A stretch of DNA of 64,000 nucleotides from Chitinophaga pinensis (GTDB taxonomy: Bacteria > Bacteroidota > Bacteroidia > Chitinophagales > CAMDFR01): NCBI GenBank assembly GCA_945872405.1, contig CAMBZT010000005.1, positions 1-64,000 of the forward strand, given 5' to 3'. This document shows positions 1-9,676 of this stretch, one piece after another (position 1 is the first letter of the stretch; every line of letters starts with the position of its first letter). The position numbers were made by a program, and so were the translations under genes. The notes beneath the pieces are model-generated. The model searched no databases, was not told the origin of the DNA, and was given only the letters and a program-made list of their open reading frames with translations.

Positions 1-1016
1 TAATATTTATCTGATAAATATTGATGGGTGAGGTGCAATAAACTATCATTAAGTGCTTGTCTGTAAATAATGATTTCTGGTATATTTCCCTTGTAAAAGT
101 AGGATAAACTGGTTGCTCCTATTGAAAATGCATGAGTAGAATTGAAATCATAAGCAGCGTTATTACAAAAACCTGTGGCTATGAGAGAATCATTAATGTA
201 TTCTTTTTTTTCTGTTGTGGCTCTGTTTAGCACCTCACTTTGAAGTAAGACATTATTTGAAGTATCAACAGAAGAATAGGCAGATGTATCGGCAGTGTTG
301 TAGTATTGATATTGCCATTGTCCGCTAATCTTAAAGAGACCATATCTATTGTTTACGGTAGTCATTAGCGATTTTGAGAAAACGGTGTAGTTGTCTACGT
401 ATTGAGGGGCATGTAGAACGATGTAGGTAAAATCAGTTAATCGAATATCAAAAGCATCAGCACCGGCAAGTACATGACTAGTTCCATTAAAAAAGATAGC
501 CGGTTTACCATTTGCAAATGCTGCATTGACAGTTGGTCTGCGGGATGTAGTGGCTTGTGTCATGGCTGTAAAGTCTGGGGCACTTGATCTCCAGCTAGAA
601 ACAACGCCAGAAATTAAGGTAATGTTAGAAGAAGCAACGAGCCAAGTGGCGATAGATGGTATGAGGTTTGGCTTAAAAATGATGAATGAATTTGTTCTTG
701 ACCAGGCAGCATAGACAATACCTATATTGGGTCTCACTCGCCAAAAATACTTTCTACCCCATAGGAGATTTTGATTATTGAGTGTTTCCGTAGTGAGTCC
801 AGTTAAATGTATGGTAGGAGTCGAAAAATCACTGTTGGTATCTACATCAATTTCGTAATTGGTATAATTATAAAATTTAGACCAACTAAAATTAACAACA
901 CTATCATTCAAGACGAGATTATCTTGTGGAAGAACCAGGGATAAATTCTGTGCCTTCAGGGAGTTTAAAAATGGGAAGAGGAGGGCAATTATTAGAAGAT
1001 TGTAGATTTGTTTCAT
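1..1016 (-). CDS. secreted LamG-type protein, cut by left window edge
   Basis: An open frame of 338 codons starts at an ATG at 1016 and runs off the left edge without a stop. Residues 1-23 form a clear signal peptide ending in SLKAQ. Residues about 24-110 look like a fibronectin III-type strand pattern (VNFSWSKFYNYTNYEIDVDT, then KYFWRVRP). From about 115 on there is a LamG/concanavalin A-like fold typical of Bacteroidota surface proteins, with RPTVNAAFANGKPAIFFNGT and, near the edge, the terminal pattern LHLTHQYLSDKY. Such proteins are usually exported by Sec and then by the type IX system. The C-terminal sorting domain would lie outside the window, so that part is inference. Ligand unknown. 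Confidence 0.75.
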   Translation of the reverse strand, partial: MKQIYNLLIIALLFPFLNSLKAQNLSLVLPQDNLVLNDSVVNFSWSKFYNYTNYEIDVDTNSDFSTPTIHLTGLTTETLNNQNLLWGRKYFWRVRPNIGIVYAAWSRTNSFIIFKPNLIPSIATWLVASSNITLISGVVSSWRSSAPDFTAMTQATTSRRPTVNAAFANGKPAIFFNGTSHVLAGADAFDIRLTDFTYIVLHAPQYVDNYTVFSKSLMTTVNNRYGLFKISGQWQYQYYNTADTSAYSSVDTSNNVLLQSEVLNRATTEKKEYINDSLIATGFCNNAAYDFNSTHAFSIGATSLSYFYKGNIPEIIIYRQALNDSLLHLTHQYLSDKY

Positions 1017-1074
1017 GTTTTTCAAATTCCATATAAACTTACAATCTAATTCTCAAAATGACAAATAATTGAAG

Positions 1075-2268
1075 TTAAACTTTCTCTAACATCAGTTTGT
1101 CGTATAGTTTCGTCATATCTTGTGCTAAGCGTGTTGCAGAAAATTTGTGATTTACATGTGAGAATCCTTTAGAAGAAATCTCTTTTCTCAGTGGCTCATT
1201 TTCAGTAAGAAGATGAAGGTAATGACTGAATTGATCAACGTCATTAGAGTCTACAATAAAGGCAGTTTCATTTTCAATGACAATATCTTTGATGCCACCA
1301 ACATCAGTGGTAACAATAGGAACACCGGCTGCTTGTGCTTCGATTAAACTAACGGGAGTTCCTTCATTTAAAGAAGTGAGAGCTATAATATCAAGTCCTG
1401 GATAGGCATTTTCTACATCTTTAATCCAGGAGCAAAAAACGACTGAAGCATCAGATCTTAGATTTTTTTCATCGCAAGCATTTAAATTTAGTTCACGAAT
1501 TTTTGACTCTATCTCTAATCTGCATTCACCGTCTCCAATAAATATTGCCTTTACCTTCTTATTGGTCATTTTTAAAAGTTTTGAAAAAGCAGTTAAAAAC
1601 ATTGTATGATTCTTTACTGGAACCATTCTTCCAACAATTCCAATCGCAATTTCATCATCGGCTATTTTCCATTTTTTTCTGAAGTCAGCACGTTTTTGTT
1701 CTTTGTTGCCATTAAATTTTTCTAAGTCGAAGCCCAAAGGAATGACGGTAAATTTTTCACAAGGTGCAATTTTGTAAGTTTGACAAAGTTCTTGCTTTTG
1801 AATATCACTGATTGCAATAATGGCTGTCGTTTTTTTTGCCAAATATCTTTCTATCTCTAAAAATATTTTTGTTTTTAAAGGGTGAAAATAGGAGTGAAAA
1901 ATATGACCATGAAAGGTGTGAAGAATGATAGGAACTTTACAATGTGCTGCCGCCAATCTACCTACTGCTCCTGCTTTTGCAGCATGTGTGTGGACTATAT
2001 CAGGTTGAAACTCTTGGATAATTTTTTTAATCTGCTTATAAGCAGCATAGTCTCTTATTGGATGCAATTCTCGTTGCATATTATTGATATAACTAGGTGT
2101 GATATCAAGATTTTTAATCAAAAATTCAGAGCTCTCTTCAGTGCTGTCTATGGTGCCTGACAGCAGCATGGTTTCATACCTTTCGTCCAAATATTTCGTT
2201 AGATAGGCAACATTATGTGTTGGACCACCTAAATTTAATCGATTAATAATTCGGAGTACTTTGGGCAT
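1075..2268 (-). CDS. glycosyltransferase family 4 (GT4)
   Basis: A 397-residue GT-B fold glycosyltransferase. I place the start at the ATG at 2268 (MPKVLRIINRLNLGGPTHNV) because the glycine-rich N-terminal motif of GT4 enzymes begins there. The upstream extension to 2310 would overlap the preceding gene. The nucleotide-sugar binding half carries GIVGRMVPVKN and the E-x7-E motif in EGTPVSLIEAQAAGVPIV. It probably transfers a hexose from a nucleotide sugar onto a lipid-linked glycan at the cytoplasmic membrane face. The start follows the stop of the asparagine-synthase-like gene by one base, so the two are surely co-transcribed and probably translationally coupled. Donor and acceptor cannot be read from sequence. 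Confidence 0.88.
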   Translation of the reverse strand: MPKVLRIINRLNLGGPTHNVAYLTKYLDERYETMLLSGTIDSTEESSEFLIKNLDITPSYINNMQRELHPIRDYAAYKQIKKIIQEFQPDIVHTHAAKAGAVGRLAAAHCKVPIILHTFHGHIFHSYFHPLKTKIFLEIERYLAKKTTAIIAISDIQKQELCQTYKIAPCEKFTVIPLGFDLEKFNGNKEQKRADFRKKWKIADDEIAIGIVGRMVPVKNHTMFLTAFSKLLKMTNKKVKAIFIGDGECRLEIESKIRELNLNACDEKNLRSDASVVFCSWIKDVENAYPGLDIIALTSLNEGTPVSLIEAQAAGVPIVTTDVGGIKDIVIENETAFIVDSNDVDQFSHYLHLLTENEPLRKEISSKGFSHVNHKFSATRLAQDMTKLYDKLMLEKV

Positions 2269-2269
2269 C

Positions 2270-4162
2270 TTATTTTTGCATATATTTTTTCCACCAATAT
2301 TGAAATACAATCATTCCCCATGTTTGTGCCACCGCATCGCCAGGATTCTTACTGAGTAGCTGTTTTTTAAGCGTCTTCACAAACTCAATCTCAAAAATAT
2401 TTTGCTCTCTAATAAAATTATCTTCGAGTAAATCATCAAAAATGAGACTTTTCAATCCTGTTCTAAACCAATTTAACAATGGCACCTCAAATCCGTGTTT
2501 CGGTCTATCAAAAAGTGCTGGAGGAAGCTCATGTCTGAACGTATCTTTTAATATTTTTTTGTTATCAGTAGCAGTAATTTTGTATTCAGTTGGTAATGAA
2601 AAAGCAAAATTAACGATATGATGATCAAGTAAAGGAACCCTTACCTCTAGGCTATTTGCCATAGACATGAGATCAACTTTGGTAAGCATATCATTGGGTA
2701 ATAGTAAGTTCATATCAGCCAAAAGTGTGTCATCAAAACGACCATTTGGTTTAATTGTTGAGGTGAAATATTTCTTGTGTTGTAGAAAATCTTTGACCTC
2801 ATCAGTTGTGGTGTTTTTGATACAACGCATGGCTTCTTCTTCATCTATAAAAGAACACCAACGCCAATATCTATCAGCCTCGGTCTTTTGAAGCCCTTTT
2901 GAAAATCTTTCTAGTTGTCTGAATAAATTTCCTGTTTTTGAATTTCTGGATTTAGGCAAGAAAGACCAAAGTGGTCCCGTATTTTTGATAAGGCTATTTG
3001 CTAATCCTCCTTCTCGTGCGCTCCATTCTGCCTTGTGTTTATTGTATCCGGCAAATAGCTCATCTCCTCCATCGCCACTTAAGGAAACCGTCACTTTTTC
3101 TCTGGTTAGTTTGCTCAAAATAAACACTGCAATAGCGGAAGAGTCAGCGAAAGGTTCATCAATATAGTCAAGTATATTAAAAAGCTCCTTATACATATCA
3201 TCATTGCTGATAGCAAATACGGTATGATTTGTTTTGAATTTTTTGGCAACGAGATTGGCATATTTTGTTTCATCAAAGTAGGGCTCGTCCTTAAACCCAA
3301 TGGAGAATGTATTTAAATCTCTTTTATATTGAACAGCTGTTGAAACAATGATGGATGAATCGATACCCCCACTTAAAAAAGCACCTAAAGGCACATCTGA
3401 AATAAGTCTTAACTTAACAGAATCATGCACTAGTCGATAAAGCGTTTCTTTGGCTTTTTCGTAACTGAGAGTAGAAAGATTGGATGCGTCTGGATAAGGA
3501 ATGCTGTAGTATGACTGTATTTCTGTTATGCCGCTCTCAGTAATGAGCATAGAATATCCCGGTAGTAATTTCTTTACTCCTTTTAAAATACTCAATGGAC
3601 CAGCCACATAATTCATTTGTAAATATTGAATAAGTGCACTCTTATTAAGCTCTTTCTTTATGGGCAAATTCATTAGAGCTTTCATTTCAGAAGCAAAAAG
3701 AATCTGGTCATCATCTTGATAGTATAAGAGAGGCTTTATACCCATACGATCTCTTGCAAGAAAAACGGTATTGAGCTTTTTATCATAAATTGCAAATGCA
3801 AAAAAACCAATTAGTTTTTCTAAAAAATTTGCTCGATCATGAATGTATAAGTATAGCAATACTTCTGTGTCACTGTCAGATTTGAACTTGACGCCCAATT
3901 TTTCAAGTGGCGTTTTAAGGGATAGATAATTGTAAATTTCTCCATTAAAAACAATGGTGTATCTTCCTGATTCATCTGTCATTGGCTGAATTGCAGCATT
4001 CGAAGTGTCTATTATGGATAGTCTTGTTTGCCCCATAGTGAGTCCTTCATTTTGATAAACACCATGACTGTCAGGACCTCTTTTAGATAAAGAAGACAGG
4101 GCTAGCGAAAGATTAGTTTCTCTTTTTTCCTTGAGATGATATGCTCCTACAATTCCACACAT
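2270..4162 (-). CDS. asnB: asparagine synthase (glutamine-hydrolysing)-like amidotransferase, copy 1
   Basis: A 630-residue class II amidotransferase. The initiator Met is followed by Cys2 (MCGIVGAYH), the catalytic nucleophile of the N-terminal glutaminase domain (residues about 1-210). The C-terminal synthetase domain has the PP-loop SGGIDSS near residue 265 and SLSGDGGDELFAGY. Family members either make asparagine or, when encoded in polysaccharide clusters, amidate sugar carboxylates. The context (a glycosyltransferase one base downstream, and a second copy at 49529-51397 in another polysaccharide block) favours a role in glycan modification, but asparagine synthesis cannot be excluded. 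It is divergently transcribed from the membrane protein at 4212. Confidence 0.9.
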   Translation of the reverse strand: MCGIVGAYHLKEKRETNLSLALSSLSKRGPDSHGVYQNEGLTMGQTRLSIIDTSNAAIQPMTDESGRYTIVFNGEIYNYLSLKTPLEKLGVKFKSDSDTEVLLYLYIHDRANFLEKLIGFFAFAIYDKKLNTVFLARDRMGIKPLLYYQDDDQILFASEMKALMNLPIKKELNKSALIQYLQMNYVAGPLSILKGVKKLLPGYSMLITESGITEIQSYYSIPYPDASNLSTLSYEKAKETLYRLVHDSVKLRLISDVPLGAFLSGGIDSSIIVSTAVQYKRDLNTFSIGFKDEPYFDETKYANLVAKKFKTNHTVFAISNDDMYKELFNILDYIDEPFADSSAIAVFILSKLTREKVTVSLSGDGGDELFAGYNKHKAEWSAREGGLANSLIKNTGPLWSFLPKSRNSKTGNLFRQLERFSKGLQKTEADRYWRWCSFIDEEEAMRCIKNTTTDEVKDFLQHKKYFTSTIKPNGRFDDTLLADMNLLLPNDMLTKVDLMSMANSLEVRVPLLDHHIVNFAFSLPTEYKITATDNKKILKDTFRHELPPALFDRPKHGFEVPLLNWFRTGLKSLIFDDLLEDNFIREQNIFEIEFVKTLKKQLLSKNPGDAVAQTWGMIVFQYWWKKYMQK

Positions 4163-4172
4163 AATATAAACT

Positions 4173-4201
4173 CAAAGATAAATAGATTAATTTTACAACA
4201 A
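4173..4201 (-). promoter_or_regulatory. Bacteroidota promoter of the amidotransferase operon
   Basis: On the minus strand TATCTTTG (plus-strand CAAAGATA at 4173-4180) matches the TAnnTTTG -7 box. A TTG at 4199-4201 lies 18 bases upstream. Transcription would start about 5 bases before the ATG at 4162, giving a nearly leaderless mRNA. Confidence 0.55.
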
Positions 4202-4211
4202 GATAAATAAA

Positions 4212-5564
4212 ATGAGCTTATACGATCTGCTGATTGCTCCCTTCTTTTTCTTCCTAATTTGGTTGTGGTCAAGAAGTTTTGTGGCAAAAAATTTTCAGAA
4301 TAATGCTAATAGGGCATCGCTGTTTAGAATTGCACTTCTGACGAGGTTATCAGGATCTGTTGCTTTTGCATTAGTGTATCAATTTTATTATAAAGGTGGT
4401 GATACCTTAGGATATTATGCTTGGGCTAATGCACTGAAGTTGTTTTTTATAGAGGATCCAACTAAGGCAATTAGCTTCTTATTCGATAATAGCAAGGAAT
4501 CACTCACTTATTTTTTGTATTCACCTGTGGTACAGACCTCTTCCGCTATGCCTTATCACTATCTAATGAAGTATGGTTCGCCTGAGGTAATATTTGTCAA
4601 AATTTCAGGTCTTGTTAATGTACTTGGATTGTTTTCATACATTGGTACTTCATTGTGTTTTGCACTCTTTTCATTTTATGCATCATGGAAACTATATCTT
4701 TTATTTGTCGCAAAATATCCTCATTTAGAAACTGAGTTAAGTGTTCCAATCTTATTCATCCCATCTGTCGTCTTTTGGGGTTCAGGACTAATGAAAGATA
4801 CACTTACCTTCGGTGCCCTTTGCTTTCTGACTTCAGCACTTTATGAGGGTCTGATAAAGAGGAAAAAAGTCATCAAAAATACAGTATACATAGGATTGTT
4901 TGCATATCTAATTGTATTGTTAAAAGGATACATCATTCTTGCCTTCATTCCCGCAGGATCTTTTTGGATTTTTAACGAGTACAAGGATAAAATCAAAAAT
5001 CCAATACTGCGCCTTTTATCTATTCCGGTGCTATCTGCTTTCGCAGTTGGTCTCTTTTTTCTCATCATCCAACAAATTGGAGAAAGTTTAGGTAAATTTT
5101 CTGTCGATTCTATTCAAAAAACAGCCTTGGGGTATCAGCAATGGCATCTTTTAGCATCAGAAAATGGTTCCGGCTACAGCTTAGGAAATGTAGGTGACTT
5201 TTCAACAGCAAACATTATTAGAACAATACCAATAGCAATCAATGTTACTTTGTTTCGACCATATCTCACAGAAGTAAGAAACGTTGTACTTTTTCTTGCA
5301 GCCATCGAAAGTTTAATTTTCTTATTATTTTCGATCTATCTCCTTTTTAAATCAAGAGTGTATAAATTGATTGGTATTATTTTGTCGAATACTGACATTC
5401 AGTTTTGTCTACTCTTTTCTTTAACTTTTGCCTTTTCTGTAGGATTCACTAGTTATAATTTTGGTGCTTTGGTAAGGTACAAAATACCATGTATGCCTTT
5501 CTTTGCAATTGCTTTGATTTTGATTTACGATCAATTAAATGCCAAGAGAAATACTAGTACTTAG
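4212..5564 (+). CDS. polytopic membrane protein of the polysaccharide locus
   Basis: A 450-residue, strongly hydrophobic protein with roughly ten predicted membrane segments, starting with LLIAPFFFFLIWLW. I recognise the type (Bacteroidota proteins with YYKGGDTLGYY near the N-terminus and VVFWGSGLMKDTLTFGAL mid-protein, usually beside glycan genes) but no firm biochemical function. The size, topology and neighbours would suit an O-antigen polymerase/Wzy-like or lipid-linked-sugar glycosyltransferase role, which is inference. It is divergent from the amidotransferase, with only 49 bases between the two starts. Confidence 0.7.
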   Translation: MSLYDLLIAPFFFFLIWLWSRSFVAKNFQNNANRASLFRIALLTRLSGSVAFALVYQFYYKGGDTLGYYAWANALKLFFIEDPTKAISFLFDNSKESLTYFLYSPVVQTSSAMPYHYLMKYGSPEVIFVKISGLVNVLGLFSYIGTSLCFALFSFYASWKLYLLFVAKYPHLETELSVPILFIPSVVFWGSGLMKDTLTFGALCFLTSALYEGLIKRKKVIKNTVYIGLFAYLIVLLKGYIILAFIPAGSFWIFNEYKDKIKNPILRLLSIPVLSAFAVGLFFLIIQQIGESLGKFSVDSIQKTALGYQQWHLLASENGSGYSLGNVGDFSTANIIRTIPIAINVTLFRPYLTEVRNVVLFLAAIESLIFLLFSIYLLFKSRVYKLIGIILSNTDIQFCLLFSLTFAFSVGFTSYNFGALVRYKIPCMPFFAIALILIYDQLNAKRNTST

Positions 5565-5731
5565 CCCAATGTGATAGACATTTATACTAAATAATTTGTA
5601 ATTTTGAATCGTGATTGTCGAAAGTAGCCAAATACTTAGACTTCAAGAAGCATTGAAATTAAGTTTTAATTTATTTTTAAAAGGACAGTTTCGATTTTCT
5701 GATGCCTACATAGGGAAAAGTAAAAGTTGAT

Positions 5732-7546
5732 ATGAAAAAGTGGTTAACAAATAATTTAGTTTCAAAAACAGTATCCAATGTCTATAGATTATTGACACCA
5801 TCTCAACGTAAAAAATCTGTCTTTCTTATTTTATCTATTTTTTCCCTTGGCTTACTAGATGTCTTTGGTTTAGCTTCAATTCTTCCTGTTATTTTTCTTA
5901 GCACAAAATCCGAACTAATTCAATCCAACAAGTACTTGTTTGCGATTTATACTTTTTTTAATTTCACGTCAAATAATACTTTTATACTTGCTATTTTTGG
6001 AATTGTTGTCTTGGTATTTGGTACAAAGAATTTCTTAGGCGTATGGATTAACTATTCACAGATTAAGTTTTCATATGATGTGGCACAGAATCTAACCATT
6101 CGTAAGTTGAAACAATTTTATCTGCTTAAAATAACAGATGTCAATGCCGTAAATAGTTCGGTATATGCCACAAATATTCTTGCAACACCTATCGAACTTT
6201 CTGGCGGATTATTAGTACCTCTTTTTTCATTATTTTCAGAACTGATAGTTGTCCTCCTTGTGGTAATGGCAATTTCAATTTACGATTTTAAGCTATTGTT
6301 CTTATTGTCTGCTATTCTAATTCCGACTTCCGCACTATTTTATTCCATGATAAGATCGAGAGCGCATAAAATGGGCATTCAAAGAAACAATTCAAGGTAC
6401 TATGCCTTTCAGTATTTGTATCAAATTATTCATGGTTACATAGATGTAACGCTAATGAATAAAAGAGGATTCTTTTCTAGTAAATTCGTTGCGAAAAATA
6501 AAGACTATAATAGGTCAATGGTTGAGCTTGCATTTTTTGATACAATTCCAAATAGATATATTGAAGTTATTGCACTTGTTGCTGTTTTTATGATATTCGC
6601 TTATTCTGTTCTTACTCACAAAGCAGATAGTGCCTTTATAACCTTCCTAGCTGTTTTCGTTACTGCTGCATACCGAATTATGCCTTCTTTTAATCGAATT
6701 ATTATTGCCACGGTGAAGCTAAAATCGAATCAGCTTGTGTTTGATATCTTAAGAGATATACCTATTGAAGAAAACGATCACGATAATTTAATCGATTTTG
6801 AAGATAACCTAATGAAGCCAAAGCCAAGTTTTGACTCATCAATCGAACTAAGAGATATTTCCTACTCATACTTTGGTAGCAATAGAACCGCCCTTTCTAA
6901 TATTTCTTTTTCTATCAAAAAGGGAGAAGTTATTGGCTTTGTTGGCACCTCTGGTTCAGGGAAAACAACACTCTTTAATATTTTTTTACGATTGTTAATT
7001 GAGCAAAATGGAGCATTTTTAATTGATGATAAAGTGTTGGAAGCGAATTTAATTGATGGATGGAGATCTATGATTGGGTATGTAAGACAGGATTATTTTT
7101 TACTCGATGCAAGCTTAGCAGAAAATATCACATTTGGAGTTGAAAGAGATAAAATTGATGAGAAAAAGTTGCAGAGATGTATTAAGTTGGCTTCGTTGGA
7201 AAGTTTTGTTGCGTCTCTTCCTCACGGAATAGATACACACATTGGCGAAAAAGGCGGTAAACTTTCTGGTGGACAAAAACAAAGAATTGCAATCGCTCGA
7301 TCTCTTTATCAAGATGCGGAGATTATCCTTTTCGATGAAGCAACAAGTGCTTTGGATAATGAGACAGAGAACGAGATTATTGAAACCATCAACAATCTCC
7401 ATTCAGCTAAAAAAACTTTATTGATGATTGCGCATAGATACACTACATTACGTAAGTGCGATCGAATTTATGAGATGAAAAATGGTCAGATTGTTGCTTC
7501 ACATAATTATGATGACCTGATTAGAAAGCTAACACCCATCAATTGA
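5732..7546 (+). CDS. ABC exporter, MsbA/PglK type (permease fused to ATPase)
   Basis: A 604-residue half-transporter. The N-terminal 330 residues are a six-helix ABC exporter membrane domain (first helix near LILSIFSLGLLDVFGLASIL). The nucleotide-binding domain has Walker A GTSGSGKTT near residue 405, Q-loop YVRQDYFLLDASLAENI, signature LSGGQKQRIAIARSL near 511, Walker B IILFDEATSALD and H-loop MIAHR. It must dimerise. The nearest known families flip lipid A (MsbA) or lipid-linked oligosaccharides (PglK). Lying among glycosyltransferases, it is the likely flippase for undecaprenyl-linked glycan made by this block. Confidence 0.88.
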   Translation: MKKWLTNNLVSKTVSNVYRLLTPSQRKKSVFLILSIFSLGLLDVFGLASILPVIFLSTKSELIQSNKYLFAIYTFFNFTSNNTFILAIFGIVVLVFGTKNFLGVWINYSQIKFSYDVAQNLTIRKLKQFYLLKITDVNAVNSSVYATNILATPIELSGGLLVPLFSLFSELIVVLLVVMAISIYDFKLLFLLSAILIPTSALFYSMIRSRAHKMGIQRNNSRYYAFQYLYQIIHGYIDVTLMNKRGFFSSKFVAKNKDYNRSMVELAFFDTIPNRYIEVIALVAVFMIFAYSVLTHKADSAFITFLAVFVTAAYRIMPSFNRIIIATVKLKSNQLVFDILRDIPIEENDHDNLIDFEDNLMKPKPSFDSSIELRDISYSYFGSNRTALSNISFSIKKGEVIGFVGTSGSGKTTLFNIFLRLLIEQNGAFLIDDKVLEANLIDGWRSMIGYVRQDYFLLDASLAENITFGVERDKIDEKKLQRCIKLASLESFVASLPHGIDTHIGEKGGKLSGGQKQRIAIARSLYQDAEIILFDEATSALDNETENEIIETINNLHSAKKTLLMIAHRYTTLRKCDRIYEMKNGQIVASHNYDDLIRKLTPIN

Positions 7547-7637
7547 TTCTATACATAATTGCATATATTTAGGAACAAATAAATCTTTATTTTTTTTCGA
7601 AGGTAAATAAAATTTAAACAAACAATCATTTATACAA

Positions 7638-8354
7638 ATGAAAACATTAATCAAAAACATCTTAAAGGATAAAGGGAAAATGATAGTTCCCTACGATGCT
7701 TACAAAATTCAGATTGATCAAGTAACTAATGTTTGGTTTAAACAAATACCTATTAAAACGATCATTGATGTGGGAGCTAGTGATGGAGGCTTTGCTAAAA
7801 AATCAAGAGCATTCTTTCCTAACGCTTCAATTCATAGCATAGAAGCATTACCTGCCTCTTATGCCAAACTAGTAAATAGATTTAAGGGAGATAATAAGTT
7901 TATATCTTATAATACTGCCGTTTCAGATAAGGAAGGTATCATCGATTTTTATCTTTGTGATGATAATACAGGATCATCTTCTATGCTAGAAATGACAGAT
8001 ATTCATAAGGAAGCATACCCAACAACACAGAAAAATACAAAGCTGTCAGTGCCTGCTACTACTATTGATAAATTATTTGTCAATCAACAATTTGAAAAAG
8101 ATATTCTGCTGAAAATAGATGTGCAAGGTGCTGAACTTATTGTTCTTAAAGGAGCTGATCATTTACTTAAAGAAACTAAAATTATTTTTGCTGAAGTAAA
8201 TTTCCTTCCTCTCTATAAAGATTGTGTACTATTTGATGAGTTGTATTCCTTTTTAAAAAATTATGGTTTTAGGTTGGCTGGCGTAGAAAATGTTTCTCAG
8301 GATTTGACGGATGGAAAATTTCTACAAGCGGATATGTATTTTATTAAGGAATAA
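7638..8354 (+). CDS. FkbM family methyltransferase
   Basis: A 238-residue SAM-dependent methyltransferase of the FkbM family. Motif I is IIDVGASDGGF (residues about 36-46), followed by SIEALPASYAKL and the family hallmark ILLKIDVQGAELIVLKGA. In glycan clusters these enzymes usually O-methylate sugar hydroxyls. The stop codon overlaps the start of the next gene by one base (TAATG), so it is translationally coupled to the following glycosyltransferase. The exact acceptor is unknown. Confidence 0.85.
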   Translation: MKTLIKNILKDKGKMIVPYDAYKIQIDQVTNVWFKQIPIKTIIDVGASDGGFAKKSRAFFPNASIHSIEALPASYAKLVNRFKGDNKFISYNTAVSDKEGIIDFYLCDDNTGSSSMLEMTDIHKEAYPTTQKNTKLSVPATTIDKLFVNQQFEKDILLKIDVQGAELIVLKGADHLLKETKIIFAEVNFLPLYKDCVLFDELYSFLKNYGFRLAGVENVSQDLTDGKFLQADMYFIKE

Positions 8355-9508
8355 TGAAAAAAATTGTTGAGCGGATTTTTTATTTTTCCTATCTAGCAAT
8401 CAATCTCTTTTTGTTCCTACTGCTTTGGATCATCTCGCCGATTTTAAAAAAAAGGGGAAAGCAAAATGGAATTTTGGCATTGCCCTATACACCAAAAGAT
8501 TGGCCTGGTGGATATGATAGAATGGATGCATGGACTAACATGTTTTTTACCGATGGAGTAAATTACCATGTTGATTATGCTTGGAAAAAGGTAGACTTTG
8601 AACTGTTTCATTCAATTTCCATAACTACATTTAAAAGATATCTTATATTTTCTAAAATCTTAGTTCATAGAATTAGACTTCTTTTTTCTTTCAAAAATTA
8701 CGAGACTATCTGGATTCAAAGGGCCTTCCTTCCAATGTTTCCATATAAGGATGCTTATTTTGAAAAGCTGCTCGCAAGAATTCATCCACATATTATTTAC
8801 GATTTTTATGATGCTGATTATGCCAGTAACTACAAATTGGTAATGAGCACAGTGGCCGCTGCAAAGAAAGTGACTGTTGCAACTGAATATTTAAGATCGA
8901 AATTTATAAGTGTTAATAAAGAAACCTACCTACTGAGGTATGCCATTGATACAAAATCATTCAAAGTGAGGGCCAATACCAATTCAGATATTATTAGAAT
9001 TGGTTGGATGGGAAGCCCTGGAAATGCAATAAATCTAATGGCAATTGAAGAGCAACTTCAAACACTGGAATCAGAATTTTCAAACATTCAGTTTTCTTTT
9101 CTATGCAGAAATTTCCCTTCTTTGAATCTTAAAAAACTTCACAAAAACTCATGGAGTGATGCACAATTTGATTACTATGAATGGTTGTCAACCCTTGATA
9201 TTGGGATTGTCCCTTTTATAAAAGCTGATGAACGAACAAAAGCAAAAGTTTCAATGAAAGGATTAGAATTCATGGCACAAGGAATTCCAATAGCCGCATC
9301 ACCTTTCATTCACTCGGATCAATTAGAAAATGGTATTAGCTTTTTGTTGACGGAGCAACACTTCTGGTATGATAATTTGAAAAAGTTAGTACTTGATAAA
9401 GAGTTGAGAATTAGGATGGGACAGCAAGCTGAAATTATATTCGATTCCTTTCATACCTACAAAATAGTTTATAAAGATTTTAAAGAAATTGTAAAACTTG
9501 ATATATAG
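8354..9508 (+). CDS. glycosyltransferase, GT4-like, membrane-anchored
   Basis: A 384-residue protein with one hydrophobic N-terminal segment (residues about 8-30, FYFSYLAINLFLFLLLWIIS) and a GT-B type C-terminal half. That half shows IIRIGWMGSPGNAINLMAIE, then LDIGIVPFIKADERTKAKVS and KGLEFMAQGIPIAASPF, a common ending of glycosyltransferase family 4 enzymes. The canonical E-x7-E is degenerate here (K-x3-E). It starts on the last base of the FkbM gene and probably acts on the same glycan. Substrate not deducible. Confidence 0.75.
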   Translation: MKKIVERIFYFSYLAINLFLFLLLWIISPILKKRGKQNGILALPYTPKDWPGGYDRMDAWTNMFFTDGVNYHVDYAWKKVDFELFHSISITTFKRYLIFSKILVHRIRLLFSFKNYETIWIQRAFLPMFPYKDAYFEKLLARIHPHIIYDFYDADYASNYKLVMSTVAAAKKVTVATEYLRSKFISVNKETYLLRYAIDTKSFKVRANTNSDIIRIGWMGSPGNAINLMAIEEQLQTLESEFSNIQFSFLCRNFPSLNLKKLHKNSWSDAQFDYYEWLSTLDIGIVPFIKADERTKAKVSMKGLEFMAQGIPIAASPFIHSDQLENGISFLLTEQHFWYDNLKKLVLDKELRIRMGQQAEIIFDSFHTYKIVYKDFKEIVKLDI

Positions 9509-9676
9509 AATTCGAATTTCTATCAATTTGTGAAGGAATAGTAGTCATGATTGATGTATTTTGTAATGAGTAGCTTTGTGATTCGATAAACTTGTTGTTT
9601 CAGCTAAATGGAATCTTGTTTTAAATTTTTGACCCTTCCATGTTTGAATTCTAAATAGATTTGTAAAAAGAAGAAG